Source: Parapristionchus giblindavisi
Taxonomy: Eukaryota > Nematoda > Chromadorea > Rhabditida > Diplogasteridae
Direction of reading: 5' to 3'
Assembly (NCBI GenBank): GCA_943737045.1
Contig: CALSFV010000655.1
Span: 248,001 to 312,000 of the forward strand
Length of the DNA: 64,000 nucleotides
The notes beneath the pieces were generated by a model, which was given only the letters and a program-made list of their open reading frames with translations, did not search any database and was not told where the DNA came from. Shown one piece after another: positions 29,667 to 41,894 of the stretch; the first letter of the stretch is position 1, and every line of letters starts with the position of its first letter. Position numbers and translations under genes: made by a program.

Positions 29667-31016
29667 CAGTCGCGCCGGAAAGTCAGTGCCAACTTTTTGT
29701 TTTTGTTATATTTTGTGAACCAATCGTGTTATCGGGCCGCTCTCGCGAGTTCTTATGGGAAATTTATCGAGGAATCCGACCCACATATTGACGAGTCATG
29801 AAAAATTCTCATTATTGCGTAATGATGACGAAATCGAAGTGCACTTTTTTGAAAAATCATAACTCAGAGGAAAATTTTTTTCCAGCCTACCGTTCTTCTA
29901 GAAGTTTGAGATCTTCGTGTCGGCTACTCAGAAAAATTTTTTTAGGTTGCTTCGATTTTTTTCAACCGCGGCGGCCTTGCTGCAAGATGGCGGCTGCAAA
30001 CTCATATCTCAGCTCCAAGACATGCTAGAGACTCGTTCTAGGGATCAAAATGATCCTTATCATGTCCCAAATAATCCCTGAATGTATGGTCTTGATCGGA
30101 CCACAATTGCCTTCAGTACACCAAAAAGTCGTTTTTTTCCGATGAACTCACTTTGAGGGCCTACAATTATGAGAGTGATTTTTCTAAAAATGTGGTTCTT
30201 GTGCTAAAATGTGCCGAATCTATCCCAGAAGTCATCCTCACACTTTGGTGAAAGCAGCTTGCTTCCCATTTTCACGGCAAGCGTCAAGCGAGAAGGCACT
30301 CGTTACGGCGGCGCACCTCCAGCCCTTTCCCTCCATCCCCTTCCCTCTCCCTTGTAAGGGGAACGGCGCGCGCACGCGCAGTGAGTGCGTGCGGTAAAGA
30401 CTGATGTGGCACCGAGGGTTTGCAAAATGGGTCCACCCAAACTCGTAGACATATTCTATGATGGATTTGGCACATTTTCGCACAAGAACCATATTTTTAG
30501 AAAAATCACTCTCATAATTGTAGGCCCTCAAAGTGAGGTCATCGGAAAAAATGTCTTTTTGGTGTACTGAAGGCAATTATGGTCCGATCAAGACCATACA
30601 TTCAGGGATTATTTGGGACATGATAAGGATCATTTTGATCCCTAGAACGAGTCTCTAGCATGTCTTGGAGCTGAGATATGAGTTTGCAGCCGCCATCTTG
30701 CAGCAAGGCCGCCGCGGTTGAAAAAAATCGAAGCAACCTAAAAAATGTTTTCTGAGTAGCCGACACGAGGATCTCAAACTTCTAGAAGAACGGTAGGCTG
30801 GAAAAAAAATTTCCTCTGAGTTATGATTTTTCAAATAAGTGAACTTCGATTGCGTCATCATTACGCAATAATGAGAATTTTTCATGACTCGTCAATATCA
30901 GGGTCGGATTCCTCGATAAATTTCCCATAAGAACTCGCGAGAGCGGCGCGATAACACGGTTGGTTAACAAAATATTACAAAAACAAAAAGTTGGCACTGA
31001 CTTTCCGGCGCGACTG
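29667..31016. mobile_element. Foldback element, 1,350 bp, Tc1/mariner-like ends
   Basis: Outer arms are reverse complements for more than 500 bp (29,667 to about 30,236 and about 30,430 to 31,016). The ends are CAGTCGCGCCGG...CCGGCGCGACTG, flanked by TA on both sides (29665-29666, 31017-31018). The unique centre (about 30,240-30,425) is GC-rich. A 76-codon ORF appears in both arms and is probably fortuitous. No transposase seen, so non-autonomous. Confidence 0.85.
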
Positions 31017-31018
31017 TA

Positions 31019-31768
31019 GATATTTCGATCAGTGCTTTGAAAAGATCATCAGCACTGAGGAATACTTTAATCACAACAGTGATGCAATTATAACATTTGG
31101 GGAATCGAAAGGGAAACAAATCATGACTTGAAAGTTTTAGAGAGATCATCGCCGCCAGTGACAAATCCGTTTTAAAAAATGTAATTTACTTTTTTTAAAT
31201 TAATTAAATCGAATCTCATAAGATACTGTGGAATTCGTGTAATTTAGAATGGAAGTACACTGCATGATGAAAATCGTTTATCGTAATATATTTATTCATA
31301 TGCTCATAATAACGCATTAAATACTATAAGTGTGAAAAAAAGATCACAAAAATACTCTCGATATGATTGATATTGGAAGAGGTTGGGATTGAGCAGGACA
31401 ACTGCGAAAAGGGACATTATGATTGCACTGATGGGATTGACAACGGAATGTTTTGCTTGATAAATTAAATTAAAATTAAAATTAAAATCATTATGAATCG
31501 TTAAGTAACAAAATATAAAATAACAATTTGACTAGAATTAACAAACAAAAACAGACTAGATAGTGTGGTGTTCAAAAGTCTCGAAAAGGAACCAAAGGAA
31601 AAGTTGAGAGATTGCTCCGGTATTTTAGACTCGCGGCGTACACTGTTGTTGGAAGAGTGTGTACGAAGGGGTCAAAGATACCGAAGTTTGCAAAAATCGT
31701 TTTAAATTTTTTTCGTAACTATAGAACATAAATTTTAAAAAAAAAACATAATTTACAAATATCACAGA
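31019..31768. other. Spacer with sequence related to the 3' flank of gene F1
   Basis: Around 31,345-31,440 and 31,540-31,600 it matches the region downstream of gene F1 (41,345-41,400 and 41,775-41,825), so the family duplicated with its 3' flank. No exon seen. Confidence 0.5.
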
Positions 31769-34700
31769 TCAAAGATCCATTTGGAATAGCAGGTCTTCAT
31801 CTACAGTCGGTTCAGTAGTCGGTTCCTTGGGTACCGGGTTCGGTTCCTGGGTCGCGATCTGTAGCACTCTGGTCATGTCGAGTTGTTCATCGACGATACG
31901 GTTGTTGTCCCAAGTGAAGTGGATCTCGGCCAAATCATCCGAATGGATAGAAGTCGACTGCAAGTAAATATTGATCTTTTATGTCAACAATGTTCCAATT
32001 CCCCTAATTTAAAGAAAAGACCGAGAAAAATGCTGATTCGCTTCATAATTAAAGGTGTCCCAGGAATATTTTCGTGAACAAACTGTGAAGACAGAAAGAT
32101 AGCCAAAGTTATTCTGCATATCGTACATTAATTATTTTATGCTAATTCAACTTAGTGATCGCTAGAATCATGAATGAATAATGCTTAATGCAGGCAAAGG
32201 CGCGAAATTTTGAAAATATAAGTTCGGCAATAGGTTTTCGAACCTTCGACGGTATGCTAAATAGACAGCGCTTTTACCACTACGCCATGGGATAGAATGG
32301 TCCTGCTAATTTCTTCCATATCAATTTTCCCTTGCATAGACGTAGCGCCCGAAACACCATTAGGCACACTATAACTATCCTACATATTTCTTTTAAATTA
32401 TTTACATTTTACGTGCATGTAAACTTATACTTGTACATCTATTATTATTATATTGTTAATTTAATATCCTATATATTACGCATTTGCATAGACATTCGAG
32501 AGTCTCCATCTTTAACGATGATACAGTCCCGGAAGCCATTAAATGAGGAGATTTTTGGAGCTAAACTGGTCACGTATAACTATGAACCAGGTCACTCACA
32601 CACTGGAGGACGAATAATTCGAAAAATTGTATCAGTTGATATAGACTCTATCCCAAAATCAACTGATAGCCATGTTATGCTGTGTTAAAATTTTGGAAAA
32701 GTAGACGGAAAAGTTAAAAGTAGTGTTGATTTTTTTAATTGTAAAAGTAGATGGAAAAGTAGCATAGCTTCGCAACTGACCAAATTTTACTATACAAACC
32801 CTTTCCCGGATTGTTGGATTACTACTTTTCCAACTACTTCTACAATCGCAAAATTAACACTACTTTTCACTTTTCCATCTACTGTTCTAAGATTTGAACT
32901 CCACATTATTTAGTTACCGAAATGTCGAACATGCTTTGTTTATTTCTTTTTTTTTCAATGATGAATTTTACATAAAACAAATCACAAAAACTGAAAAAAA
33001 TAATCTTTCTTTTTTTTTCACTGAAACTACGTCCTAAAGAATAAAGCAATTAATGAAAAAAGAAAAAAAATATCTCAGATGGACTCGAAACAACAACGGT
33101 TCGATCAAGAACACTACGCCACGATTAAATTATATAAAATCTCAAAGTGCATGCCATCAGCTGATTTTCTGATCCGACTATTTTTACCTATATCTATCGA
33201 TTAAAAATACTTACTGCAAGAAGACCAATTAGGCCAACTTATTGTCTACTATGCAGTCCTTCTCTTTCTTCTTCTTATCAATAGGTTTGCTGTCTTCTTG
33301 TCTACTCTTTCTTTCTCTAAATCTCTTCCTCCTGCAGTGGTACCACCGATTCTCTCATTTTATCCTTATCATTCCTCTCAGTATTGGTCATAAGATTCAC
33401 TCCATTGACGACTATCTACTCTCTTTCAACTATAAAATCTCATCTAATATTTCAAAACTAGTAGTTTACTTATCCATTTTTCTTGTTAGACTTAAGTTTA
33501 ATGAAAGTTTTGTGTCATGCTGTAATGCATTGCGTCAAATTTTCTTTCAAAAAACTTGCAGTAAACTTTTAGTCAATGACGTAAAAAAGCTAGTTTGGAA
33601 ATACCAGAGCCAGCGCTTTGCGAAATATGGGCCTCTACAGATACGTTGAGGTTATTTCCTTTGCGTATGATTTTTTTTGGTTCTCAAAGTCTTAATCATG
33701 AATTGCTGTAAAATTTTCTAATTAAAAATAAAATTTGATTTGATATTCATGAGAAAAAAATTAAAATGTATTATAGATCGCACTGGTCCGAAAATGATAT
33801 GTAAATATTCAAAAATATCGTATTGATAAAAAAATGAAGTACACTTATCCAATAAATTTTTACCCATCGTTTTCGTACCTGATTTGCCTTTTAATTGTTT
33901 CTCATTAGTAAAAAAATGTTTTATTATCTTCAGTCACTAAAACACTTTTTAGCACAGAACAAAAATGTTCGACCAAATTGGCCACACTATAATTGCGGAG
34001 TTATTGATAAATTCTACTATCCCTTCCAATTCTCCCTGCTCTCTGTATTTTTCTACATACTTACTGTTAATCTCTTGGCGTTAGAGTTCATACTGTTTAT
34101 AATGTGATCTTTGATCTTTTCCTCATTTTCCGTATCCCTTCATCTTATTCCAATAACTTTTCATCGTTCAATATCATGCACCATATGTTTAAAGATATTT
34201 TTTTTTGAAAATTTACAGTACCCATCATTTTCGGACAAGTGGGATTTGCATTTTAATCAACTTCATTCCAGGTGATTAAGCTGCCACGGCATTGACTGGT
34301 ACGGTAGCAGCACATGGCCCAATCTATCGTCTACACATACACTAGCTGTAAATGCATCGTTACATTTGCCTGACGCGCCTACGCCGTCACGTAAAAAAAA
34401 CGTTACATTTGGCACCTGACCTGATGACATTCAGGGTTTTCCCCTTGGGACCCAACACACTCCAAAATTGACGTCGACGCGTTGCCAAATGTAACGTTTT
34501 TTTACGTGACGGCGTAGGCGCGTCAGGCAAATGTAACGATGCAAAAAGTATTCGTCCAGTACGAAAAGAATGCGTAGCTAAATTTTCAAAAAAAAAAAGC
34601 TTTTGGTGAAAAGTTGGGCCGATGTTTTGTTAGGATTTTTCTGACATTGAGACTTACAATTAACAGTGTATTAACAAAATTTGATTAGAAAAATACGCTA

Positions 34701-37700
34701 TGCAAGCCATTCGAGCTAATGCATTCCTGTGAGAAAATCAAAATTTCAGACACCCCTGTGATTGGGCAAAAAAAACATAACACTGTGTTCAGTAATCTGC
34801 AGGCTCCAAGCTTAGTAGCCTGGCCGAGTTTCATAAAAGTTCGAGTCCATCGATGAAGGTTATAATTGGAGAAAGGAGGTATAAAATAGTTAGGGCACGA
34901 TTTTTAGACCATCTATAAAAGTAAAATGATTGGCTATGGGACCAAAAGATCATCGATTGCCATATCGTCAAAAAATCAGTTTTCGATTCATATCTCAAAA
35001 ATGGTTGTTGTTGAGAATTCGAACCACTAAGACAATTTTTTCAGGTTGGTCGAGATACAGGGTTTAAATATGCTAATGAGTACATTAACATAAGTTTGAG
35101 CTGATTTACAACCAAAAATGTGATTTGAGAGAAAATTGCACTAAGTCCAGGACGATGATATACAGTATCCCTATTGGGCGGACAGAGTTGGGTTAAATGA
35201 TATATCAGGATACCCCAATTCGAGGACGGGGAATCCGAATCTGCAATAAAACTCTTATCCTTTAGAGAAAAATTTCGAGAAACATCTCATTTTGTATCCA
35301 AAAAAACAGTTTTCATACAATAACACATGAAAAACTACATTTCCGACCATATCCTTAGTTGAGTTATTTGTAGAGGAGGTCATTAGGAACCGAATGAAAA
35401 AAAATTTCACACGGTTGCTCAAAAACGAAGCGAGTTACACTCATTTGGAGTTGATGGTAAAAAATTGCATAATTATGCAAATTACGAAAAACAAAATTTC
35501 AAAATGTTGTTTTCGCACTCAGTTAGGCCAGTCTAACAACTATCAATAAAAAAGAGAAAAATTATTTTTTTTCTGTGCAATGGCTTCATACACTTTTACA
35601 GGAGATCCGTGATAAATAGAAGATATATGGATGTTAAAGAGAATCGAAATTAGCCTGAGGAGTAGTCTGTGCTTCGAACAGCCTGCACCTCGAATAATAA
35701 TTTTCTCAATTTCTACAATTCAACCGATCGGTTTCATGCTTTTTTCAAGATAATCAATTATTTCGATGGGCTTGCATAGCGGATTCTACTAATCAGTAAC
35801 TGTTGTTCATGAACTGTTAAAAAAAGTCGCCGAAAAGAATTCAAGATTCAAGAATATAGAATATTTCTGACAATGAGTGTAAAAACAACCATAATCCCAA
35901 TTTTTCTCCTAACAAGGAGTCTCTTTCAGCTTAAGGTGGCGATAAGAGATGAGTTATAGCTCATTTGAAAGCCCTTCATCTGTAGATTAACAATATCTAC
36001 TTTAAAAATGCAACCGAGGTCTGTGCACGGACAAAAAATTGGAGGAGTGTCTAAAACGCAACGATGGGCGCAATGATGCTCTAGTTCTCCGCGTTATCTC
36101 TGCGAGTTAGTGGTATCACAAAGGTAAAGATGAGTAATTGCGGTATGTCTAACGAACTTCGGTTAGGTTAGACGCGCGAAAAATGTTAAACATTAATTGG
36201 AAACTGCTGGAAAAGTTTTTTTCAAGCATGGAGAAGGTTCTACACAGCCGGTTCAAGTACATTATCCTTGACTCTATCAACTCACAATTGTAAATTCACT
36301 CGGAAATGGAGAACGAGGATCGTTAGCTAGCTGTGTAACCACTAGCGCGCAGAGATAACGCTGAGAACTAGTGCGTCATTGCGCGCGTCATTGCGTTTTA
36401 GACACTCCTCCAATTTTTTTGTCCGTGCACAGACCTCGGTTGCATTTTTAAAGTAGATATTCTTAATCTACAGATGAAGGGCTTCCAAATGAGCTATAGC
36501 TCATCTCTTATCGCCACCTTAAGCTGAAAGAGACTCCTTGTAAGGCGCACACCTTTTTTCGTTGGTGCAGACAGCTTTATACTATCCAGTATACAACAGG
36601 TATTGTACCCTTTATCTGTCAGTAGAAGATCACGTTTAGAAGTCCACAAATGTCATAGAAAAAAAAGGGGGGGGGGCGTTCTCTGTTCAAAACCTCATTG
36701 TGAGGAACTTTTATCAACTTGCTGGTGATTCGATAAAGGTTCCTGAGGTTATGCTGTTTTATGACACTTCAGATTCAGTGGAAACACTGCTTACTTAATC
36801 TAGATAAAGTGTATTAATGTAAAACAAAATGCTGGTGACTCAAAGATACAACCAATATTAGATAATAGGGATCTCAAATCCTCTGACTCCGCAAATGCCA
36901 ATATTCTAGCTGATCATTTTAGTAGTTCTTTCAATTCTTTCATTAATAAATTACTATCACTTTTCCACATTATTCGATCGCTTCATGTTGCATTCAATAA
37001 CCCCATCTATTTAGGCAATATCAACAGTCCGAAATCTACAAGAGAAAAGGCGATCCGCACACTACATCCAACTATCGTTCAATTTCATTGTCACACATCG
37101 GGTTATGGCGAGATTGAGGTGCCGTGATGTTATTAAATTTCTTTCAAACAATAACCTCCCTGTATAGGAACGGTGGCAAACCGTTTGTCAACAAATGTGA
37201 CGTCACAACCGTTGGCGGAGGCGCTCGCCAAAAATTCCCACCCCCCCCCCCCCCTACGCTTGTGGCTTCACGTTTGCCGGCAAACGGTTGGCCACCGTTC
37301 AGGGACACGACCAATGAAGAACGGCATTGATTAATTATAAGAAACAAGTGGACATATAAATAATGCTTTTTGTTATCTACTATGTCACAATGGCACACTG
37401 AACTTAACCTTATAGGATATATTTCATGAGCTTTATCAATTTAAGTCGCGATTCTATTCTTTTTAATCTTCTGATCTGATTTTTTTGGTGAATCCACCAG
37501 GTCTCTAAGGACGTGGTCACAGGTCACAAGAGTAGTATTGGATTATTGGCAAACGCCGTCTAAGGTTGTGACGCTACAGTTCATGAATACGGAACCCGGC
37601 CATTCAAAACACTCAGTGGTGTCCCTCTAGGAAGTTGTATTGGACCGCTCCGAATCTCCTTATATATTTTTCGATGTGCCGTCTGTTCTCGCCCTTGCTC

Positions 37701-38236
37701 GATATCACAGGGTGACCAGCAAATACCTGTGCACTTGTTGTGCATGGCACACCGGGTGCAGGCGCCGTTTTGGTGTTTTAACTATTTACTATGTCGTACT
37801 TATAATCAGAAACACGTAGAAGCAGAAAAAAAAGTATAGCGAGAAAGGGAGAGAGAGCACGCAAAGGTGAGAGAGCGCAGATTACATCATTGTCAGTGGG
37901 GTGAATATTCAAGAGTAATTTTCGCCGCCCTGGTGGTCACTAGGACATGATTTTTAAGTGCCAAGCTTTCAATGACCGATCTCCCTGTGCTGGAGAAACG
38001 CTGTGTGTTCCAAGAAGCTGGCCAGCCAGGGGCTGCGAAATAACCCAAATTATTGCACTTACTGTGTTTAGTGGTTCCGTGATGTCTTCGAGCTCATTGC
38101 TAGTATAGGTAGGAGAAGGAAACGAATCCGGCACTGAATGATTTCCTCCGATCACAGGGACAGTCATTGTTGTTCTACGACGTCTCCAAATGGCACGGAA
38201 CCAGGCCAAAAAACGAGCGAACCAGTGAGCGATCAT
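31769..38236 (-). CDS. Gene H1: two-exon Arg-rich small protein family (exon pairing uncertain)
   Basis: Exon 1 is 38236-38063 (58 codons, MIAHWFARFLAW start; WRRRRTTM basic core; splice donor ACA|GTAAG as in other members). The next exon-2-type sequence downstream is 31957-31769 (63 codons, STSIHSDDLAEIHF ... MTRVLQIATQEPNPV, longer acidic tail ending LLFQMDL). Joined in phase they give 120 residues. The intron would be 6.1 kb and holds many transposon-derived inserts, so the exons may belong to separate broken genes. In segmental copy 2 only exon 1 is found (H2). Function unknown. Confidence 0.5.
32230..32290 (-). other. tRNA-like (SINE-type) remnant
   Basis: On the minus strand it has a polymerase III A-box-like TGGCGTAGTGG followed about 45 nt later by a B-box-like GGTTCGAAAACC. 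It does not fold as a full tRNA, so a tRNA-derived repeat or decayed pseudogene is more likely. Confidence 0.5.
32688..32899. mobile_element. MITE-like hairpin, AAAGTAGATGGAAAAGTAG family
   Basis: The halves are imperfect reverse complements built on TTTTCCATCTACT and TGGAAAAGTAG motifs. A related copy lies at about 50,483-50,692. The right end (AAGATTTGAAC) coincides with the left edge of the segmental duplication. Confidence 0.65.
33080..33127 (-). other. Truncated tRNA-like sequence (copy 1)
   Basis: Minus strand has GTGGCGTAGTG and GTTTCGAGTCC, A- and B-box-like, with about 12 bp missing compared with the copy at 53,203-53,260. Confidence 0.4.
33242..33649 (+). CDS. ORF of 135 codons, duplicated; doubtful gene
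   Basis: The start is hydrophobic (MSTMQSFSFFFLSIGLLSS) with two or more possible membrane segments in the first 60 residues, then a more basic half ending QSQRFAKYGPLQIR. The same protein is encoded at 53,377-53,784; I see one base difference (GCGCTT against GCGTTT), which is silent. Because the whole region is recently duplicated, identity is weak evidence for selection. No family recognised; may be chance. Confidence 0.25.
   Translation: MSTMQSFSFFFLSIGLLSSCLLFLSLNLFLLQWYHRFSHFILIIPLSIGHKIHSIDDYLLSFNYKISSNISKLVVYLSIFLVRLKFNESFVSCCNALRQIFFQKTCSKLLVNDVKKLVWKYQSQRFAKYGPLQIR
34354..34542. mobile_element. Hairpin MITE (copy 1)
   Basis: Nearly perfect inverted repeat: GCATCGTTACATTTGCCTGA at the left end is reverse-complemented at the right end, with arms of about 60 bp around a short centre. 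Present in both duplication copies. Confidence 0.75.
34967..35610. repeat. Single remaining arm of the 2.15-kb foldback element (copy 1)
   Basis: Matches the right arm of the complete foldback in copy 2 (56,797-57,445). The left arm, centre and about 190 bp of flank seen in copy 2 (55,101-56,796) are absent here. Confidence 0.75.
35913..36540. mobile_element. CAAGGAGTC foldback element, 628 bp, with TAA target duplication
   Basis: Ends CAAGGAGTCTC...GAGACTCCTTG with long inverted arms (over 150 bp). Flanked by TAA at 35910-35912 and 36541-36543. The duplication copy 2 has the empty site with a single TAA at 57742-57744. No transposase. A 3-bp TWA duplication is typical of PIF/Harbinger-type elements (inference). 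Confidence 0.88.
37168..37300. mobile_element. Short MITE, GAACGGTGGC ends, with C-run
   Basis: Ends GAACGGTGGCAAACCGTTTG and its near reverse complement CAAACGGTTGGCCACCGTTC, with a 14-15 base C-run inside. It lies in the copy-1-only segment 37,141-38,021. Confidence 0.65.
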
Positions 38237-38856
38237 GATGGTAGATCTAAGAGGATTCTCATAGATGATGAAAATGATATTGGGTTTAAATTAAAGGAAC
38301 TTACCAAAAAAAGCAAGAAAAATGAAGAAGATATTTGGAGAAGCGGGGTGAATGAAGATGATGAAGATGGGTGTGAGCGCAGAGTGATAAGAGAGATAGA
38401 GAGAAAGAGAGAGAGGCAGATACAGAGAGTGACATGGCCTGTAGAGGTAGTATGTGACGGAGGGCTTGAATTCGCACTGACTTTTTCACGGTCCGGGAAA
38501 GGCGGGAATTATTCGAAGAATAGCTGGAATTTTAAAATGTTTCATTTTGTATCATTAAACAAACAATCCAGATTCAATCAATATTTTTTCCGACAAATGG
38601 TTTGCCAACGTTCATGCATACCTATACTGATGCCACCTGGTCGATTTCCGCTGTGAATAAATTACTGAAAAACATGCTCGTAGTATCGACAACTTAATGT
38701 ATCTGAAAAATGTTTTTTTTAAAGAATCAGTATGCAAATCATCGTATGAATATTTTCTTATTGGACTATCCAGAGCAAACCAATATTTTTCGTTTACATG
38801 GCGTTTAGTAGCCTTCAGATAGATCAAGTAATCGATGCTACAAACATATTTTTCAG

Positions 38857-38964
38857 AGATCTATTCTCAGAGAAAACCACCCAGGGGACACGCTTGTAAG
38901 AAAGGAGAGTGTGCGCCACTGTAGATTTTTTCAGAAGGAGTGGTTTTTTCAACATTTTATTCAG
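38857..38964 (+). CDS. Possible isolated exon (copy 1), 36 codons
   Basis: Open and phase-consistent between TTTTTCAG and GTGAGC; encodes RSILRENHPGD...FFQHFIQ. Duplicated at 59,813-59,920. More exon-like pieces follow (for example the frame with FLDHLSISSCLHVASLP near 39,040), but no full gene could be assembled. Confidence 0.25.
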
Positions 38965-40187
38965 GTGAGCAACAATTTATTGTTAGTCTTTATTTTTATC
39001 TTATTATTACAATATTAGCTTATGATTATGTCCACTTCATTCAGTTCCTCGACCACTTGTCGATCTCTTCTTGTCTTCACGTAGCTTCTCTACCTATCGT
39101 TGCTGCGCTTTGTGGTACCAGTCGCCTTCGATTCGATCGGCTTGATCAGATAAGTCAACTTTCCCGTGTTTTCTAAAATATGTAACCTTTAGCAATTTGA
39201 GCGAGCAAATAGTGACTTTTACAAATTATGCAAATGTATTCGATAGTAATTATTAGTATATCAGATATTAGTATTATATTTAGAGGAATAGATATTTGTA
39301 TTTTCTTTCGGCCATTGGTTCAGACAGTGAACCTTTGCACAATGGGGTTGATCATTTTTAGTAGATCTTTTTTCAGATTATGGGCATTAAAAGAGTTTGA
39401 ACAGCAAGTTGCTTGTGGATCACTTTTTTCAGTTTCTGACTGGTCCCTTCGTTCTCTGGTATTTGCTGCGCTTCATCTTCTTACAGGTAAGTGGAATATT
39501 TTATTTACAAGACATAAAGAATAACTTTTATTGATTTGATATATCTAATACTTTGGTTGTGGAATTTTTAGATCCAGAAGTGCACAATTATTATATTTTA
39601 TATTCGTTCTTTCTAATGATAGAGATCATGATACATTGGTTAATTGTAAGACAAATTATTTCATTTTCATAAATCTTATATTTATATTCAATTTATTAAG
39701 TTTTCCCATATTTTTAAAATGATTTCGTTTATCTTTATTATCGGTTGTCTATCTCTTTTAGACATTATCGATATTAAAAGAAATAGATAAGCAAGTTACT
39801 TCTTTCAGTTTCTGACCGTGCTACAAACCCTTCGATCTCTGGCCTTTGTTGCTCTTCATCTTCTCAGTTGCTGAAACATCTTTATGATGTACGATAAACT
39901 AAATTACAGGTACATAGGTGGATAGTATATTTTAATTGCAAGACACATACTTTGGATGTGGGAAACGAAACTACAATAGTATATGTCATTGATTATCGTT
40001 GTTTGTTGTACTGCCAAAGTATCAGAGCAGCATTTGGCAAAATACCCGTGCACCTTCTGGCTTCTACACCACTACGCCACCACACCACATTGAGTGGCAA
40101 TTTTTCGCATAGATTTTTTAATTTCAAATGATTCGCAAGGAAATTATCTCGCGGGCGGAACTGTATGAAATTTAGCATAGGCGTAAC

Positions 40188-40913
40188 CAGGGCTGGGAAT
40201 TTCTGTTTCTGAATTTTCTGTTTTTTCTGTTTTCTGGTGATTTTGGAGACCAGAAAATTTTCTGACCAGAAACAGAAAATATATTTTTAAAACAGAAAAT
40301 TTTCAGAAAATATTATTTTATGAAATCGTTTTAAAGAAAATAAAAAAAAACTCATTTAGTGTTGCATTTATGAAGTCTTTTTCAAATACCGTACATAGAG
40401 AGAGAGTAAATTGGCTAAAATATGACATCAGATTTCCAATCTTTCCCTATTTGTGGACACGATTTGCCCACATTCTGGCAAATGGTATTCGAAAAAGCAG
40501 CTATTTACCACATAGAGTCAATTTTTTTTGCCAGAATACCGGAAAATCGTTCGCCAACTATCCAAACTCGGCCAAATTCAATCTCTGTGCGGCAGAAAAT
40601 TTCTTGATCGAACTTTGGTATCTCGGTTTTCTAATTCGGACTTTGGTATCTAGGTGCAGGAGCTAGTCAAATGATCGTTTCGATTCTATGTATATTGTTG
40701 CTATTTTGTTTTTTTTCGCTGGCGCCTAGAATAAAATGTACGCGAAATTGGTTCTACAACCAAATTAATAAAAATATTAAGAAAAAGAAGGTAAATCAAT
40801 GATTTTATGACATTTTCTGTTTTTTTCTGAATTTTCTGTTTTTTCTGCTTTTTTCAAAACAGAAATTTCTGTTTTCTGATTTCAGAAAAAAATAATTTTC
40901 TGTCCCAGCCCTG
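40188..40913. mobile_element. Non-autonomous hAT-type element, 726 bp
   Basis: Ends CAGGGCTGGGA...TCCCAGCCCTG, flanked by an exact 8-bp duplication GGCGTAAC (40180-40187, 40914-40921). Copy 2 has one GGCGTAAC at 61138-61145 and no insert. Subterminal TTTTCTG repeats are dense. No transposase; the 98-codon ORF inside is not supported. Confidence 0.92.
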
Positions 40914-41404
40914 GGCGTAACTGAACGTATTGTAAGATCAGATGTGAAATCCAAAAATCCTGGCTTGCATTAGCCGAGTCAGAAAATGGCTCCAAAGTTC
41001 TGGTCGACATTTGCGGTAAGTCATCCTTGAAACAATTTTTCGAATCATGCTGAGAGAACTAGTGGAGCAGTGTAGTGGCGAAATATATTGGGTGTCACAG
41101 CAATATTAGTTGGCTCGATGCCGCAATGTTGCAAAATGTTTTTACGATTTTTCAGAGACCGATCAATATTGGGTAGATGTTCAAACTTCAATTTTATAAA
41201 GTAATAATTCGAGACCAAATGTGACTCTGCAGGATTGTACTGTTGCATTCTTTTCTGCAGTTTCGAAGGATAGTATATGGTAGATACCAGTGAAAACTTT
41301 TTATCACGCGTTTGAAAAGAGGGATTAACCGGAAGAAATAGATCACTAAAATAATCTCGATATGGCTTATATTGAAAGAGGATGAGATTGAGCAGGACAA
41401 CCAT

Positions 41405-41501
41405 GAAAAGGGAAATGGAAAAGGGAAGGGGAAGGGAAAAGGGAAAAGGGAAAAGGGAAAAGGGAAAAGGGAAAAGGGAAAAGGGAAAAGGGAAAAGGGA
41501 C
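41405..41501. repeat. (GGGAAAA)n-like purine microsatellite
   Basis: Tandem GGGAAAA/GGGGAA units downstream of gene F1. It produces the FPFPFSLFPF ORFs on the minus strand and the KGKGK ORF on the plus strand. Also in copy 2 at about 61,629-61,725. Confidence 0.85.
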
Positions 41502-41894
41502 ATTGCACCGGTGGGATTGAAAAGGACCGAACCATAAGTCAACGGTATCTTCACTTCAAACACTATCTCTCTAACTACTACACCACTTATAGGAATACTC
41601 AGTGCTATTTAATTTAACTTTCCGCATTGGCAATCCTTCGTTGATAAAGAAAATGTCAGAGCGGAAAGTTTCAAATTGACTTGAGGTTGTGTTCAAAAGT
41701 GGGAAAAAAAAGAATAAGAGGTGAGAGTCAAGAAACCGACAACAAATGCTTAAGCAACAAAACACAACAAAAAGACTAGAATTAACAACAAAACGGACTA
41801 GATAGTGAGGTGTTCAAAAGTGTTCACTGGTATTTCATACAATTTACAAACATCACAAGTTCATTGGAAAGAGCAGGTCCTCATCTAGAATCGG

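Noticed and set aside
29798..30885. 76-codon ORF present in both arms of the foldback
   Set aside because: Its presence in both arms follows from the inverted repeat. No domain or splice support.
32332..32688. 118-codon plus-strand ORF
   Set aside because: AT-rich first half and no splice or promoter signals. The second half (from the Met near 32,519) looks slightly protein-like but is too short and isolated to call.
40025..40090. Possible tRNA-like sequence (minus strand, also near 61,000)
   Set aside because: An A-box-like TGGCGTAGTGG is present but no convincing B box or fold.
41045..41563. 172-codon minus-strand ORF with FPFPFSLFPF (also 61,269-61,787)
   Set aside because: Driven by the GGGAAAA microsatellite and open flanks. 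Duplication explains its presence twice.
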